Shown piece by piece: positions 1-10,519 of a stretch of DNA of 64,000 nucleotides (position 1 is its first letter; every line of letters starts with the position of its first letter). The notes under the pieces were generated by a model that was given only the letters and a program-made list of their open reading frames with translations, made no database searches and was not told the DNA's origin. The stretch lies in NCBI GenBank assembly GCA_001414485.1, contig LLEY01000008.1, forward strand, positions 62,001 through 126,000, given 5' to 3'. The position numbers and the translations under genes are program-made. Source of the stretch: Calycina herbarum (taxonomy: Eukaryota > Ascomycota > Leotiomycetes > Helotiales > Pezizellaceae).

Positions 1-453
1 GGGATCGAATGGAGCTAGGTAGCCGGAGGAGTTGTAATGGACATCGCTGCATTGGAATTGAAGCTTCGAGGGGTTGTCGTTGGGAGCTCTGCTCGCTCGT
101 GCCAAAAATTGTTAGACTATTTTTGGTGTTGGAAATTGAAGAGCTCGCGATAGGGCGGCAGTATGGCTCTCTTATTTCAACGTTTCTGCACATCTCACAG
201 GCATATATTTTGGGATAATTAATTTTTCTTGAGAAGCCATGAGGTAAATTTCTAAATTTTCTAATAATTACTCCAAGTTCCCTTCGAAAGTTAGAATAAA
301 GGAAAACTGCTACTCAAGTACGGCCGCTTTTATTCACTATCGCGAGGCTGCACCGTCCCGGCAATTGCTGGGCCAACCAAAGCATCTTTTCTGGGGAAAT
401 ATATTGAGCCGCAACCTCGAGCTCTGATTCAACCACAATCCAAGATAGTCAAG
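1..453. other. Upstream region of MAD2, no gene recognised
   Basis: No reading frame here has splice structure or a recognisable domain. The last 100-150 bases are presumably the MAD2 promoter and 5' UTR. Nothing else is supported. Confidence 0.5.
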
Positions 454-1331
454 ATGTCCGCCGCACCAGCAAGCAAAGATAAATCGAAGACCCACAAGCT
501 TTCGCTGAAGGGTAAATCAATTTCAATTCCAAAGAGTAACAAATGCTAACCCCCACTAGGATCGTCGCGACTAGTCGCAGAATTCGTAAGCTCGCCCATC
601 GAATCGCAAAGCAGAATATACTAACATAGTTCAGTTCAACTACTCCATAAACACAATCTTGTATGTCAAACTCAGGAATAAGAAGGGGCGAATGCTGATT
701 ATGGCAGATTCCAACGAGGCGTCTACCCCGCAGAAGACTTCGCAGCAGTAAAAAAATATGGCCTCACAATGCTGGTTTCCTCCGACGACCAAGTCAAAGC
801 CTACATCAAGAAAATAATGTCGCAGCTCGATAAATGGATGGTCGGGGGCAAGATCTCAAAACTGGTGGTGGTAATAACAAGCAAAGATACGGGCGAACCC
901 GTAGAACGATGGCAATTCGATGTATGTCCCCTCCCCTCTTCCACCTCCCCTCTCCAATTTCTGACATGTCTTCACCACAGGTCCAAATATTCTCCAAGCC
1001 CTCCAAAAAGAAATCCTCCTCCAAATCCACCGATAAAGAAAATTCCACTCCCTCCGACGAAACACCCCCCGCTGAGAAAACAGAAACCGAGATCCAAGCC
1101 GAGATCCAATCTATATTCCGACAAATCACCGCTTCAGTCACCTTTCTACCGCAGCTCGATGGAGATTGCACGTTTAATGTGTTGGTGTATGCGGATGCGG
1201 ATAGCGAGGTGCCGGTTGATTGGGGAGATAGCGAGGCGAGGGAGATTGCTAATGGGGAGAAGGTGCAGTTGAGGAGTTTTAGCACGGCGAGTCATAAGGT
1301 TGATACGCTTGTTAGTTATAGGGTTGGTTGA
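454..1331 (+). CDS. MAD2: Spindle assembly checkpoint protein Mad2 (HORMA domain)
   Basis: Five exons (454-511, 560-585, 635-660, 708-921, 981-1331) join into 224 codons. All introns are GT-AG, 47-59 nt. The protein is almost entirely one HORMA domain. After a short Ser/Lys-rich N-terminus come the family blocks LVAEFFNYSINTIL and FQRGVYPAEDF, the WMVGGKISKLVVVI strand region, RWQFDV, and the C-terminal safety-belt segment ending in TLVSYRVG. A charged insert of about 30 residues (SKPSKKKSSSKSTDKE...) follows RWQFDVQIF. In the family, Mad2 binds Mad1 and Cdc20 at unattached kinetochores and restrains the anaphase-promoting complex. The start chosen is the first ATG of the exon that keeps the HORMA N-terminus in frame. 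The two 26-nt exons are very small but each is needed to rebuild the conserved N-terminal blocks. Confidence 0.95.
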
Positions 1332-1659
1332 GAGACCTGAGTTGAGTTGGGTTATGAGGGAAGATCGATTGAGGAGGGCGTGTAGGATTTGACAGTACTT
1401 TATGATATGGGGGGTGGTTATGGAGTCTTTGGTGTTTTTAAGGCTTGCTTTCCCTGGTTATTGAGGGTACTTCTGTTGTCGTACTTTACAAGCAGTACAT
1501 AGGGAGGTTCTTCTTTCGAGAATGCAAAGATAATAGAGATCGTAATATCACAGTTGCTTTTAGCTAAAGTCTCAACACAGCACTAACAAGGGCCCCTTCA
1601 GGTATTCGTGGCGGATATCAGTATTTGATTTCCTACTATACGAGCGATCTGGGAGAATG

Positions 1660-1755
1660 ACAAAGTCCAAATGCTGATTATTCGAAACCAACTCGCACAA
1701 TATCGTATGTTGTGCGAAGTGGTTTGGAAGAATTAGTGATTCTTCGAGATAATCT
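1660..1755. repeat. Fold-back (hairpin) repeat, A+T-rich
   Basis: The left arm TTCGAAACCAACTCGCACAA (1681-1700) pairs with the right arm TTGTGCGAAGTGGTTTGGAA (1710-1729) at about 17 of 20 positions, across a loop of under 10 nt. Weaker pairing continues outward. The word TTGTGCGA recurs in the other fold-back sequences in this window, which suggests one family. Confidence 0.6.
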
Positions 1756-1997
1756 AGTATAATGCATCTACTAACCGCCACGAATAGCTGCACCCACTCG
1801 CTGGTGGCACCTAGTCCAGAATCGTAAGAGATTTAGTCCTGGCTTAAGATCAGAAACCACCGAGAGTGTTGAGGCCTGATAAATGATGTCGAAGTTCACG
1901 TTTACAAATTTCATATTACATGCTTGAGTACCTTGGTACGATATACCAAAAATAAATGCTTAAGCTCTTCCCACGTTCTCTACCTGCAAAATTTACC

Positions 1998-2330
1998 TGC
2001 GCACAAACTTCACTATCAGTACCTTGACAACCATTCAACTGCTGCCCTCAAGTTTTCTTGACACACTTCACTTCAAGTGCGACCATACAACAGAACGTCA
2101 AACTGGCCTTCCCAAGATCGTTGACAAACTTCACTTGAAGTACCCTGAGGACTACTCAAAGTGCGATGTGCAGCAAAAAGCCAAACTGGCATCGACACAC
2201 TTCACTTGAGTACCCTGGGGTCAAATGAAAGTGCGACATTCAACAAAGTAAACTTGTCGATTCTCGACAGACTTCACTTCATGTACCTGGAGGGCAACAT
2301 AAAGTGCGATGTGCAACAAACCTAGTACTC
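1998..2330. repeat. Degenerate tandem repeat, about 60-72 bp unit, five copies
   Basis: The core CTTCACTT (first copy CTTCACTA) recurs at 2008, 2066, 2129, 2200 and 2272, so spacing is 58, 63, 71 and 72 bp. From the second unit on, each is followed by an AAGTGCGA-type word and a CAACA/CAGCA block. Units are only moderately alike, so this is an old or slowly homogenised array. It is intergenic. Confidence 0.7.
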
Positions 2331-2524
2331 GCTAAATTTCCCTCATTTTTAACCGCGCCATGTAACAAAACAGTGACTTGCCTCAATCATTCTCGTACAA
2401 GCTAGTTAATTATGTCCCTATCAAGGTACTTCATATACGGTGGCTACTCTGGAAAAAGGAAGAATTTAAATAGGAGAAATCAGCGTTGCCCTCCGGCCTT
2501 TACTTTCTTTGAATGTACAAAACC

Positions 2525-2631
2525 GTCTAGAATTTTTTAAAAATATTGTTCGAGAGAGTTTAGGAGAAGTAGAAACCTACTTTCTTGAATCTCCTAAACT
2601 ATCTCGCACAATGGATTCGATTGTTCTAGAT
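2525..2631. repeat. Fold-back repeat with TCTAGAA/TTCTAGA outer arms
   Basis: The inner arms ATTGTTCGAGAGAGTTTAGG and CCTAAACTATCTCGCACAAT are near-perfect reverse complements (about 2545-2564 and 2593-2612). An outer pair GTCTAGAA/TTCTAGAT flanks them. It has the compact size and A+T richness of a MITE-like element; no target-site duplication was assigned. Confidence 0.65.
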
Positions 2632-3756
2632 CGTCTCATGTAATCTTTCATAAGTGTAGGCGCCGGAGGGAGAGCAATGCTCACTTCTCTTGTTAAAAAA
2701 ATCCATAGAGATAAAAAGTAGGACATGCAAACCAGTAAAATCAGACATACTCCGCAAAATTTCTACATTTCTTCTTCTCTCCTACCCTCTCCTCTTTTTT
2801 CTCAAGAAATTGCTAACTCTGTGTCTAAACATCTATCTCGGCTCTTCTTTTTCTAATCCCTTGTCTTACTTAAAATTTACCTCTTAAAAAGTTTGGAATT
2901 CAAGCCATCGGTACAAGTCCTCTACATCCAACTCAAAAACTATAAACCTCTCTTTCAGGCTGCAGTCGATAGGTTCAGCAGCTGCGATTCTTTTACAAAG
3001 TTTCACAAGCGCATTCATTCTTGCAAAAATCCCCCAAAGTTGAAATGCGAGCTAGGTAGGTCTGGGGGATGTTATATTGATTTCTGGCCTATAACTTGAA
3101 GTAGTTTTGTATTATACTACCGGGTATCCTTTTACTGTCGAATTGAGTACGAGCGTTTGTTTCCTAAATTTATTTCCCAAGAGCGCGTCTCGCAACTGAA
3201 ATTCCTCTTCAGAACAATTATACTTAAGGTCATAAAATTCCCTCCCCCGATCCTTCACTACACTTTGCGTTCAAACGTTTGATTCTAATACAGTCAACCT
3301 GAACTCTCAATTGAAAACGATACCGAATATCTTATTTCCTTGCGTACTTGTAGATAGCTTCTCTCCCATATTCTGGCATTTCTGAATCTTGGTGAAAGTC
3401 GCTACAGATAATCCAGTAAAATTAGGTTTTCATTTTAAGTATTCATAACCAAGAAATCAATCATCCTAATTCACACGTTCGAATAACATCACGATGAAAC
3501 TTGACACTCAAAAACTTCTAGTATAGTAATAGTAATTAATATTTCTCAAAGGCTATTTTACTTCTTCCTCAGAAGAAGGGAGGAAAAAACGCAGTGTTTC
3601 TTACCAAAACTCCCTGGGTCCCTCCCTTCGCAATTCCAAACTTATACACGAAAAAGGAAACTTGTGTACCAAGGTATCTACCCACCATCCCCACCCATCA
3701 AACAAGAACGCCAATGCCAAGTCCTAAATTTGTTTGTTATGCCAGTCTTGTGTATC

Positions 3757-5337
3757 CTATGCATCTTTCCCCTTCCCCTCCTCCTTAACCTCCTCCACAC
3801 TAACCACATTACCATTCCCCTCTTTCTTCCCCCCACCATCTCTCCCCTCAACACCCTCTTTATCATCCTTAACCTCCGCATCTTCAGGCATAGAAATCAC
3901 ATCCTTAGGCCCACTATTATCAATCCCCTCCCACTCCTTCCCCTCCCATCCTTTCCTAGCATCAACAGCATGTTTCGTATCGCCACTCTCCGCCATCTCC
4001 TTAACATCACTCCAGAATTCCAATTTCTTCACCTCTTCATCTGCGTGTTCGAGTGCGGCGGAGAGATGTTCCCTTCGTTTCCGTTTAGACCTTACATCAT
4101 TATTTTCCTCTTCCTCTTCATCCTTGCCTTTCTCTGATTTCACTGGTACGTTTTGTTGAGACTTTTCAGCTTCATCATACTGTTCGTGTAAATGAGCGAG
4201 CAGGATTTTTCGCGAGGCTTGGAAGATGAACATCTTCATGATATCATGCATTCGATCTTTGAGGTAGTATAAATCCCCACCTCCATTCTGGATAAAATTC
4301 TCAACCGCTTCGAGTTTTTCTCGATCGATTCGTGCTGTTTTGAGGGCGCTCATTAAAGCGTTGATATCGCAGATTTCTTCGTCCACTTCGTGATCTTCAA
4401 TATTAAGAGATGTTCGTTGGGCAACACTCATTCGTTTGGCATCTGCCAATGTAGAGGGACGACTCTGACTTCTGTCCCTCACCGTAGAATTTATCGTAAA
4501 GTAATCCGCGGTTAGGATATTGTCCGGTTGTTGAGCAAGATATCCAGCATTCTTCCGAACTCGTTTTCGTATCCAGGCTCGTCTTCGGACGAAGGATTTC
4601 CACCATGATCGACCGTGCCAGGAGAAGGCTTTGGCGAATGCGAAGGAGTATTCCCAACCGTCCTCGTCGACGTCGTTTTCGCGATTTATTGACCATTCTT
4701 TCCATGCCCATTCCCAGGTGGGATCGGGGACTTGGGCGTTCGTGGGATTGGTGGCGCTGGTTTTGTGGGCGATGTTTGTCCAAGGGGAGGGATCGAGGTT
4801 TCCTAGGGCTTTGGAGGAGAATAGTGCTGCTCCGCAGAGGAAGAGACCCCGTTGATTTTCGTAGAGGACGTCGATTGCAGATTCGGGTTCTTTGGCTTGT
4901 TTCTTTTTCCGTCGTCCTCGGGGTTGTTCTTCCCCTACAGGTTCCAAATTCACCAAACCATTCTGATCTGTGCCATTTTGTTTTGGTATGTCGTCCTGCT
5001 CGTTCGCAGATTCTCCAGCTGCTTCCCCCTCATCGGTGGCATCGCCACCATCTGCTCCCAATCGACGATCCTGATATTTCTTATACCTCCGATTCGAGAT
5101 TTCTTTCCTCAGCTTCTGCGATTTCTGGTGTTTCTTAAGAGGCACATCGCTATGTCTCCTCGAGGAGGAATCCGAAGCTGCATCTGAAGTAGGTTGTGCC
5201 CGATCCGCCGATCGACTTCGAGAGGTACTGCCAATCGAAGTTGGCTTCGTATGATCAACCAGACTGATTTCGTGATCATAATCGATATCGTTGAGAGGTT
5301 GGGTCCGACGAGCCGACGAATGAAGGTGGAGAGACAT
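3757..5337 (-). CDS. DysF/peroxin-domain protein, Mug65/Pex30-like
   Basis: A single exon of 526 residues. A polar, Ser/Arg-rich N-terminus (1-150) carries basic stretches and a KKKQ patch. Residues about 155-262 form a dysferlin-type (DysF) module: ENQRGLFLCGAALFSSKALGNL is followed by PDPTWEWAWKEWSIN, GWEYSF and SWWKSFVRRRAWIRKR, the Trp/Arg-rich signature of DysFN/DysFC. The last 200 residues are acidic and Lys/Glu-rich, predicted disordered. Fungal DysF proteins include the peroxisome/ER-associated Pex28-Pex32 group and the fission yeast meiotic protein Mug65. The absence of an obvious reticulon or TM region favours a Mug65-like assignment over Pex30. The gene converges on MAD2. The first ATG of this frame was taken as the start. 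Confidence 0.8.
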   Translation of the reverse strand: MSLHLHSSARRTQPLNDIDYDHEISLVDHTKPTSIGSTSRSRSADRAQPTSDAASDSSSRRHSDVPLKKHQKSQKLRKEISNRRYKKYQDRRLGADGGDATDEGEAAGESANEQDDIPKQNGTDQNGLVNLEPVGEEQPRGRRKKKQAKEPESAIDVLYENQRGLFLCGAALFSSKALGNLDPSPWTNIAHKTSATNPTNAQVPDPTWEWAWKEWSINRENDVDEDGWEYSFAFAKAFSWHGRSWWKSFVRRRAWIRKRVRKNAGYLAQQPDNILTADYFTINSTVRDRSQSRPSTLADAKRMSVAQRTSLNIEDHEVDEEICDINALMSALKTARIDREKLEAVENFIQNGGGDLYYLKDRMHDIMKMFIFQASRKILLAHLHEQYDEAEKSQQNVPVKSEKGKDEEEEENNDVRSKRKRREHLSAALEHADEEVKKLEFWSDVKEMAESGDTKHAVDARKGWEGKEWEGIDNSGPKDVISMPEDAEVKDDKEGVEGRDGGGKKEGNGNVVSVEEVKEEGKGKDA

Positions 5338-6021
5338 TTCAATGATATTCGTGGAGAAGCATTTCTACTGCTTGGATTGTTGGTGTTTGCGGGCGGTACG
5401 TGTTGATTGGGTGCTAGATTAGCTGGCCGTCCTGGTACAGGGACGCCGAAGTATTGGATTTCGTACGAGTGGAACTTGAGGCTTCGGGAGCAACAAAAAC
5501 AATAATAGGGAGAAAATAGGGGACAACACCAAGAGGCAGGGAAGTAAACGAATCTAGAACCCTCGATCCTCTCACTTGGCGGCCCTTGCAACTTTACGGA
5601 TCTCAAGAACCTGGAAGGACCACCAAAATGACGGCAAAGTGCAGCTTGAGTGGAGATGATCGACCAAAATGGAAAAACACGCTAGCACCAGCCACACATC
5701 GCTTAATTTCGAGCTATCACGTGAAGTCACGGATCATCCTGCGATCAATGCTCCTTTCCCCGTACTTGCCAATGACGTAGCAGTGAATGGAACTTAGCCA
5801 GAATCCTTTGGTAGGCGCGGGGGAGCACTTGAACCTTGGTCAGTCAACAACCAATGAGTGAAAGCTTGCCAGCCTCCCCTCATTTCCTTCCATAAAATCA
5901 GCTCATCTGTGTGACCTTCAACGTCCTTTCTACATTCCACTCGACACCATCGCAACAACTTCTTCCTCTCTGCATACCCAGCTTCGCAATACCAATCGCA
6001 ACCACTACATACACTTCAACA
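5338..6021. promoter_or_regulatory. Divergent promoter region between DysF gene and Cwh-like gene
   Basis: This 0.7-kb gap separates two divergently transcribed genes and should hold both promoters. CCAAT occurs at about 5850 (caaccaatgag) and a CATAAAA-like A+T box at about 5891-5897, roughly 125 nt before the downstream ATG. Neither was tested. Confidence 0.35.
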
Positions 6022-6649
6022 ATGGCTCAACCAAAATCTAGAGTCCCTCTCTTGCTTGGCCTCACTGCTGCTGGTGGTGTGGGTTATTATCTTTACAACG
6101 CTGGTGGATCTCCAAAGGTCGCTGAGAAGCAATTTGAAAGTATGTATCCATTCCATTCCCTCTCCATATCATGTCGCAGAGTCTTATGAGGACCTTTGTT
6201 GGTTGATGGGTGATTCGCATTGTTGATTGATATACTAACAATAAAACACAGGTGATCTCTCCAAGGCATCCGCAAAAGTCAAATCCGAGTTACCAGGTCG
6301 AGGAAAGGAAGCTCAGAAGGAGAGCGAGAAGTGGGCTAGCGAGGCCGGTGCTAAGGTTGATTCTTTGGTTAGTCTTTCCCCATCCCTTTTCATTGTTTGC
6401 TCAGCAAACATGTTCGATCGTAGCCTCATAAGGGCAGAGCTATTCCAGCCCAAAGCTACAACCCCACCACCCCAAACCCTCGTCTCATCAAAAAAAACAA
6501 AAAGCTAACATCCCTTCCCCCAGGTCGACAAAGCCAAAGCCGAAGCATCCCGCGCCGAGTCCACAACAATGAAGAAGATTGACGAGGTTGACCGTAAAGT
6601 CGAGGCCCAAGCCGCAAAGGCAAAGTCATCGTGGTTCGGTGGAAAGTAA
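6022..6649 (+). CDS. Small Cwh-like (calcofluor white hypersensitive-type) protein
   Basis: Three exons (6022-6139, 6252-6367, 6524-6649) give 119 residues. The N-terminus carries a Gly/Ala/Leu-rich hydrophobic segment (VPLLLGLTAAGGVGYYLY, about residues 8-25), which looks like a membrane anchor or mitochondrial import signal. The rest is an amphipathic Lys/Glu/Ala-rich helix rich in KVxSEL and KAxAEAxRAE repeats, ending in SSWFGGK. This pattern matches the short filamentous-fungal proteins annotated as calcofluor white hypersensitive protein, whose biochemical role is not established. Introns are 112 and 156 nt. The long Lys/Glu helix alone also resembles LEA proteins, so the family name rests on the N-terminus and overall length. 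Confidence 0.75.
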
Positions 6650-7312
6650 TGGGATGGTCTGGTCGATGATATTTCTGGGAATGGCGTGATGGGATAACAG
6701 GACGACATGAATGATATGATGGATGGATGGGTTGACTTAGTTTCTTTCGAGTTGACCGGGAGCAAACTTTGATAATTTGGGGAGCGATGTATAATACTGA
6801 GGAACTCTACCCGTCCTTGATTTTGTGTTATTTGTGACTTGTGAACGACTGATGACTGGTAAATTCTTAGGTGCTCGCCATCTAGTTCGTGACTTTCTCT
6901 TCTACAACTGCCTCGATACTTACAAGGTAATATAAACTATTCTAGCCTTTCAAGACAATGTATTTGTTTTTCCGAGTCTCAATTGAACCATTCAATAAAA
7001 GTGACACTAAATACTTCGGTTCGTACCTGTCTGCCTAGCCCTCGTTGTTCCAACCTTCTAGGGTAATTCATGTATATATCCTAAACACTTGGAACGAATC
7101 TTGAAATTATCCTACATAGTTGACACAATCAACTTGCATGGTCCCAGGAAGTTAGGGGTTTACTGCAGCTTTTATTGTGTACCGCGAGCTGGTTACAAAA
7201 TTACTGTATAGCCATATATGCCTCGAACATCATTTGGAATGTCTATTTCATGCATTCATCTTTTATTCTAATTTCTATCGTGATTGCATGCCAAACCCAT
7301 GAACAGGACGAT
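6650..7312. other. Intergenic, contains one MITE copy
   Basis: Convergent 3' flanks of the Cwh-like and phosphatase genes. Apart from the MITE at 6996-7174 I see no gene or RNA. Confidence 0.5.
6996..7174. mobile_element. MITE, TA-flanked, copy 1 (about 179 bp)
   Basis: The left end TAAAAGTGACACTAAATAC and the right end TTTACTGCAGCTTTTA are imperfect inverted repeats bounded by TA. The inner left part (GGTTCGTACCTGTCTGCCTAG, then CCCTCGTTGTTC...AACCTTCTAGGGTAATTCAT) is shared with the copy at 42454 and, in reverse, with those at 46610 and 29838. It has no coding capacity. TA flanks and the small size are typical of Tc1/mariner-derived (Stowaway-like) MITEs. Confidence 0.8.
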
Positions 7313-8651
7313 TTAAGCGGGCGTAGGACCCGGAGGTTTACTACAGGCAGATACAGTGGTGTAAGGACCCTTCTCCCTATTCGGTCCCTCGCCCACAACC
7401 TCCTCCGCCCTAATGACAACGGGAATTACTTGTCCTGTTCCTAGCGCAAAGGTACGATGTTTGAGAACTATTCCCACGTTAGCGTCTCTCCATTTCTAAT
7501 GCATTTCCCTCATCCATTCCCCAGAACAGAGGGACGGGAAAAGGAGGGGAGGGAACGTACCTCGCAAGACAGAACCAATGGCTCCACTATGACTACTTAT
7601 AGAGATGTAAGTGTTGTTGTCGCTCTCGAAGATTTCATCTAGTGCTTGACGTAATCTACGATCCATTGCTTCGTTAGTTTCTCGTAGTTCTGCGTCCCAG
7701 AGGGGATCTTCTTCTGAAAATCCTGATTCGAATTCCCAGTTTGGATAGTGTTTCGCAATGATAGTCTTAGAGGAACGACGATCGCAGGTGTGCACACCAA
7801 TTGCTTCACGGATTAGCTCTTTGATTAAGGGTTTGAATGGTCGATCAGCTGGGAGCTCAAGATTGGAGAATGTCAGGGAGGCCGTTGCCATGCAGCGGAG
7901 GAGAGGGGATGTGTAATATGATTCGGGAGCGGGCTGTTTTTGGAGGGTGAGTTGGAAGGTCCAGAATGCGTGGGCGCTTAGGGCTTGGAATTTTCCTAGG
8001 GGGGTGAGGAGAGCATCGGACCAGGTTGAGGTGCTGTTCCCGTCTTGGAGGGACCAGTAGCACTGGAGGTTGTTAGTTTGGGATATCACTTTAGGGTAAG
8101 GGAAAGAGAAGAGAGACAAACCTCCCAATCGTGGGTTCCATAGAATGCTTCTGCTAGGTTGTGATGTCCTTCTCCGTGTCTTCCCACTGTTCAATATTAG
8201 TGCTTGCCCAACTCGGAGGGATACGTGATCGTACTGAAGAGAACTTTGTATTGAACATTTGGTTCACTTTCATGATTCAAGCGGGCTACCTCGAGTACGA
8301 AGCGTTCCCATTGTGTTCTGTTTTGATCTGGTTTTGTCCCGTCTGCCTCGTAGGGTCTATTTACAAGACCGAAGTTTACTTCTGTCTGGTAGTTTGTTAG
8401 ATTATGTTTGTTGAATGAGTGGAAGGAAGTAGAGAACGAACGTAATCAAAGTTTTTGTCATCTGTAGCTGAATCACTTTGTTGGAAATATCCTTCTACTA
8501 TGGAGTATTCCAGATATTTTGAGGCTGGCTGTGGTGTTGATGCCACGGGGATTTGGGCTGGTTGAGATTCTCCCATCATGACAAGAAACGCTACAATGAC
8601 GGTAGCGAGAAAGAATAGAGCTCTATTGAGAATGTTAGTATGAGTTCTCAT
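7313..8651 (-). CDS. Histidine phosphatase (phosphoglycerate mutase-like), membrane-anchored
   Basis: Five exons on the minus strand (8442-8651, 8235-8385, 8122-8186, 7561-8062, 7313-7467) give 360 residues. An N-terminal hydrophobic stretch (RALFFLATVIVAFLVMM, about residues 10-27) acts as a signal anchor or signal peptide. The catalytic motif is GRHGEGHHN, with the phosphate-accepting His, on an exon of only 65 nt. Further family features are TPLGKFQA, SPLLRCMATA (second catalytic Arg), the Glu-rich LIKELIREAIGVHTCDRR, and SISSHSGAIGSVLR with the second active-site His. The best match in kind is the yeast PMU1 group of phosphomutase-like proteins; the true substrate cannot be read from sequence. 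Intron branch sites (CTAAC or CTAAT) are clear in the first three introns. A donor of GTTCGT in intron 1 is unusual but gives the only open join. Confidence 0.88.
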
Positions 8652-9808
8652 AGTGAACAGAAACCATTATTGTTTCTAGAGTCTTACATGAGGCAATTTA
8701 CGCTGAAAATACCACGTTGGTTTCCCCTGTGAATAACAATATCTTCTCTTTTTCGTTCCGTCGACCTGGCCATATGACTGAAAGACAATCGAATGACTAG
8801 CAAAGGGGCTTCTTGTAGCCTTGAAGCTCTCAAGATAGCTGTCAGCCTTGCGTAGGAAGGGGCCAATGGATGTTGATATGTCAACAACGTGGCAAGCAGG
8901 AACAGAAGGCTGTGGCAGAAGGCTGAGAGGTACGCAAACGGGGATTTGCGGCTCTCCTCGGGATTTCAGACCAATCTGTACAAGATAAAAATGTCCTCGT
9001 TGAGCCGGATAAAAATGGCTGCTGGTTGGTGGTCGTTTCTAAATGTTGCCCCGCGATTTACTTGGTTTGAAAGCACGCTTTCCTGATCTAGCTTGGCAAC
9101 TGAAAGCTGGGGTAGGTGCACGTGATGTTGAGAGTGACGTCATTTCTTTTTGCCATTGATGGGAAAGCAACGGGAAGCTACATTTCTCTTTCCCTGGGGC
9201 AATTGAAACAGCAAAGACTTGGATTTTCATTTCAGACCTTCGTAAGCTCCCGAAAACGGAGAAATAGAGGTAAAGACGTCATAACGAAAGTTGCCCAAAT
9301 TATGGAGGTTTTCAGGGGATTCATTGCATTGATGCCATTCAGGATCAGGATGGAAGAGCGGAGACAAAGGTCCATCACCAATCCACCAAAAACATCAGCC
9401 ACATAAAAGATCGCAGAGAGGCCCAAGCCACGGAGCTCTTATGGGTCTAGCCCGTCACCCTCAGAGCGTCCCTTCCCCTTCTGGTGATCCCTGTTCTCGA
9501 CTTGGACGCACTCACGTCATTTCAATGGGAACCCCCTCGTTCTTGCCTTGCAGCTGCAAAACAAGTCATTCACCTGCACCAGTGCAGTGCGGTGCAGTGC
9601 AAGTGCACTTCCTTCCTTTGCCGATGGCGTATTAGCCTGCCGTACTGTGTCCCTGCTTCCCATATAAACATTCCGTGCCTGCTCTTTTCCTTCTTCTCCA
9701 TTCCACACACACCACTTCAACTCTCTACCACTCATCAAACTGGCATCCATTCAAGTTCTTGACGAACCACCCATCGAAATCTTCAATCAACCACACACCT
9801 ACGCAATC
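8652..9808. other. Intergenic, shared upstream region
   Basis: Divergent promoters of the phosphatase and DUF1761-like genes. A TATAAA sits at 9663-9668, about 146 nt before the next ATG. A GTGCAGTGCGGTGCAGTGCA motif of overlapping short repeats lies at about 9582-9601. No additional gene is supported. Confidence 0.45.
9663..9668 (+). promoter_or_regulatory. Candidate TATA box of the DUF1761-like gene
   Basis: TATAAA in the context CCATATAAACATT, 146 nt upstream of the ATG at 9809, followed by a pyrimidine-rich tract as in many fungal 5' leaders. The call rests on sequence and position alone. Confidence 0.35.
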
Positions 9809-10519
9809 ATGTCTCTTCACTGTGAGTAGCTCCCGTTCTCGGATATTTGGAGTGCTTTGGTTTAGATGGTGACGACATCATGTAATCGAGAGAGAGCTTT
9901 TGTTTTCATCAACAACACCATCGTGAGATCTAGTGTCAACTCAATTGAGTTGACACCAATCTCTCAATCTACCACCAAGCTCTATCTAACTACCACTACC
10001 TCCATTTACTGACCTGCATTCTCCACAGACCTCCCACCTGTCAAGCCATCGGCCATCGCCCTTGGCACAGTCTTCAACCACGCCGCCTCCCTCGCAATCC
10101 TCGGCCCAGTCTTCGGAGACACCTACCACCGTGCTCAAGCCGCAAACTCCAAGGAGGAATTTGTCAAGTCAAAGGAGGCCGCATCAGCCGCTGCTGCATA
10201 CGGAACCTCCCTCGTCGGTTCAGCAATCCAATCATATGGTGTTGGTGCTTTGATCAACGCCACCGGTACTCTCAGCTATAAGGGTGCTGCATATCTCGGT
10301 TCTTTGATCTTCTTCGCTAGCTCTGCTCCTTCGGTATGTCTTTCCCCACTTCCATATTTATAAATTTCACTAATGATATATTAGTTCATCGCACAAATCA
10401 CCACTGAGAAGCGCCCTCTTGATACCGTTGCTGTTGGAGCTCTTGCTCGTGTCTTTGAGACTGTTGGACTTTCTCTCTTCCTCACCTGGTGGGGAACAAG
10501 AACCAACCCATTTGAGTAA
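9809..10519 (+). CDS. Small integral membrane protein, DUF1761-like
   Basis: Three exons (9809-9821, 10029-10333, 10385-10519) give 150 residues. The first exon codes for only four residues and a split Tyr codon, and is followed by a 207-nt intron. The protein has four hydrophobic stretches: about 12-32 (AIALGTVFNHAASLAILGPVF), 62-80 (GTSLVGSAIQSYGVGALI), 88-106 (GAAYLGSLIFFASSAPSFI) and 121-143 (VGALARVFETVGLSLFLTWWG). The layout, short loops and length fit the fungal DUF1761 family, which has no known activity. The first ATG was used; it is the only one giving a hydrophobic N-terminus after the acceptor. Confidence 0.8.

Larger units (their letters stand above)
1332..3756. other. 2.4-kb A+T-rich intergenic region with repeats
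   Basis: No coding region is supported between the 3' ends of MAD2 and the convergent DysF-domain gene. The stretch holds two fold-back sequences (near 1660-1755 and 2525-2631) and a degenerate tandem repeat (1998-2330), listed separately. The part from 2640 to 3756 is A+T-rich with only short shadow frames. Confidence 0.6.

Noticed and set aside
9..218. Open frame of 69 codons at the left edge
   Set aside because: No domain, no splice context, composition like the surrounding non-coding DNA.
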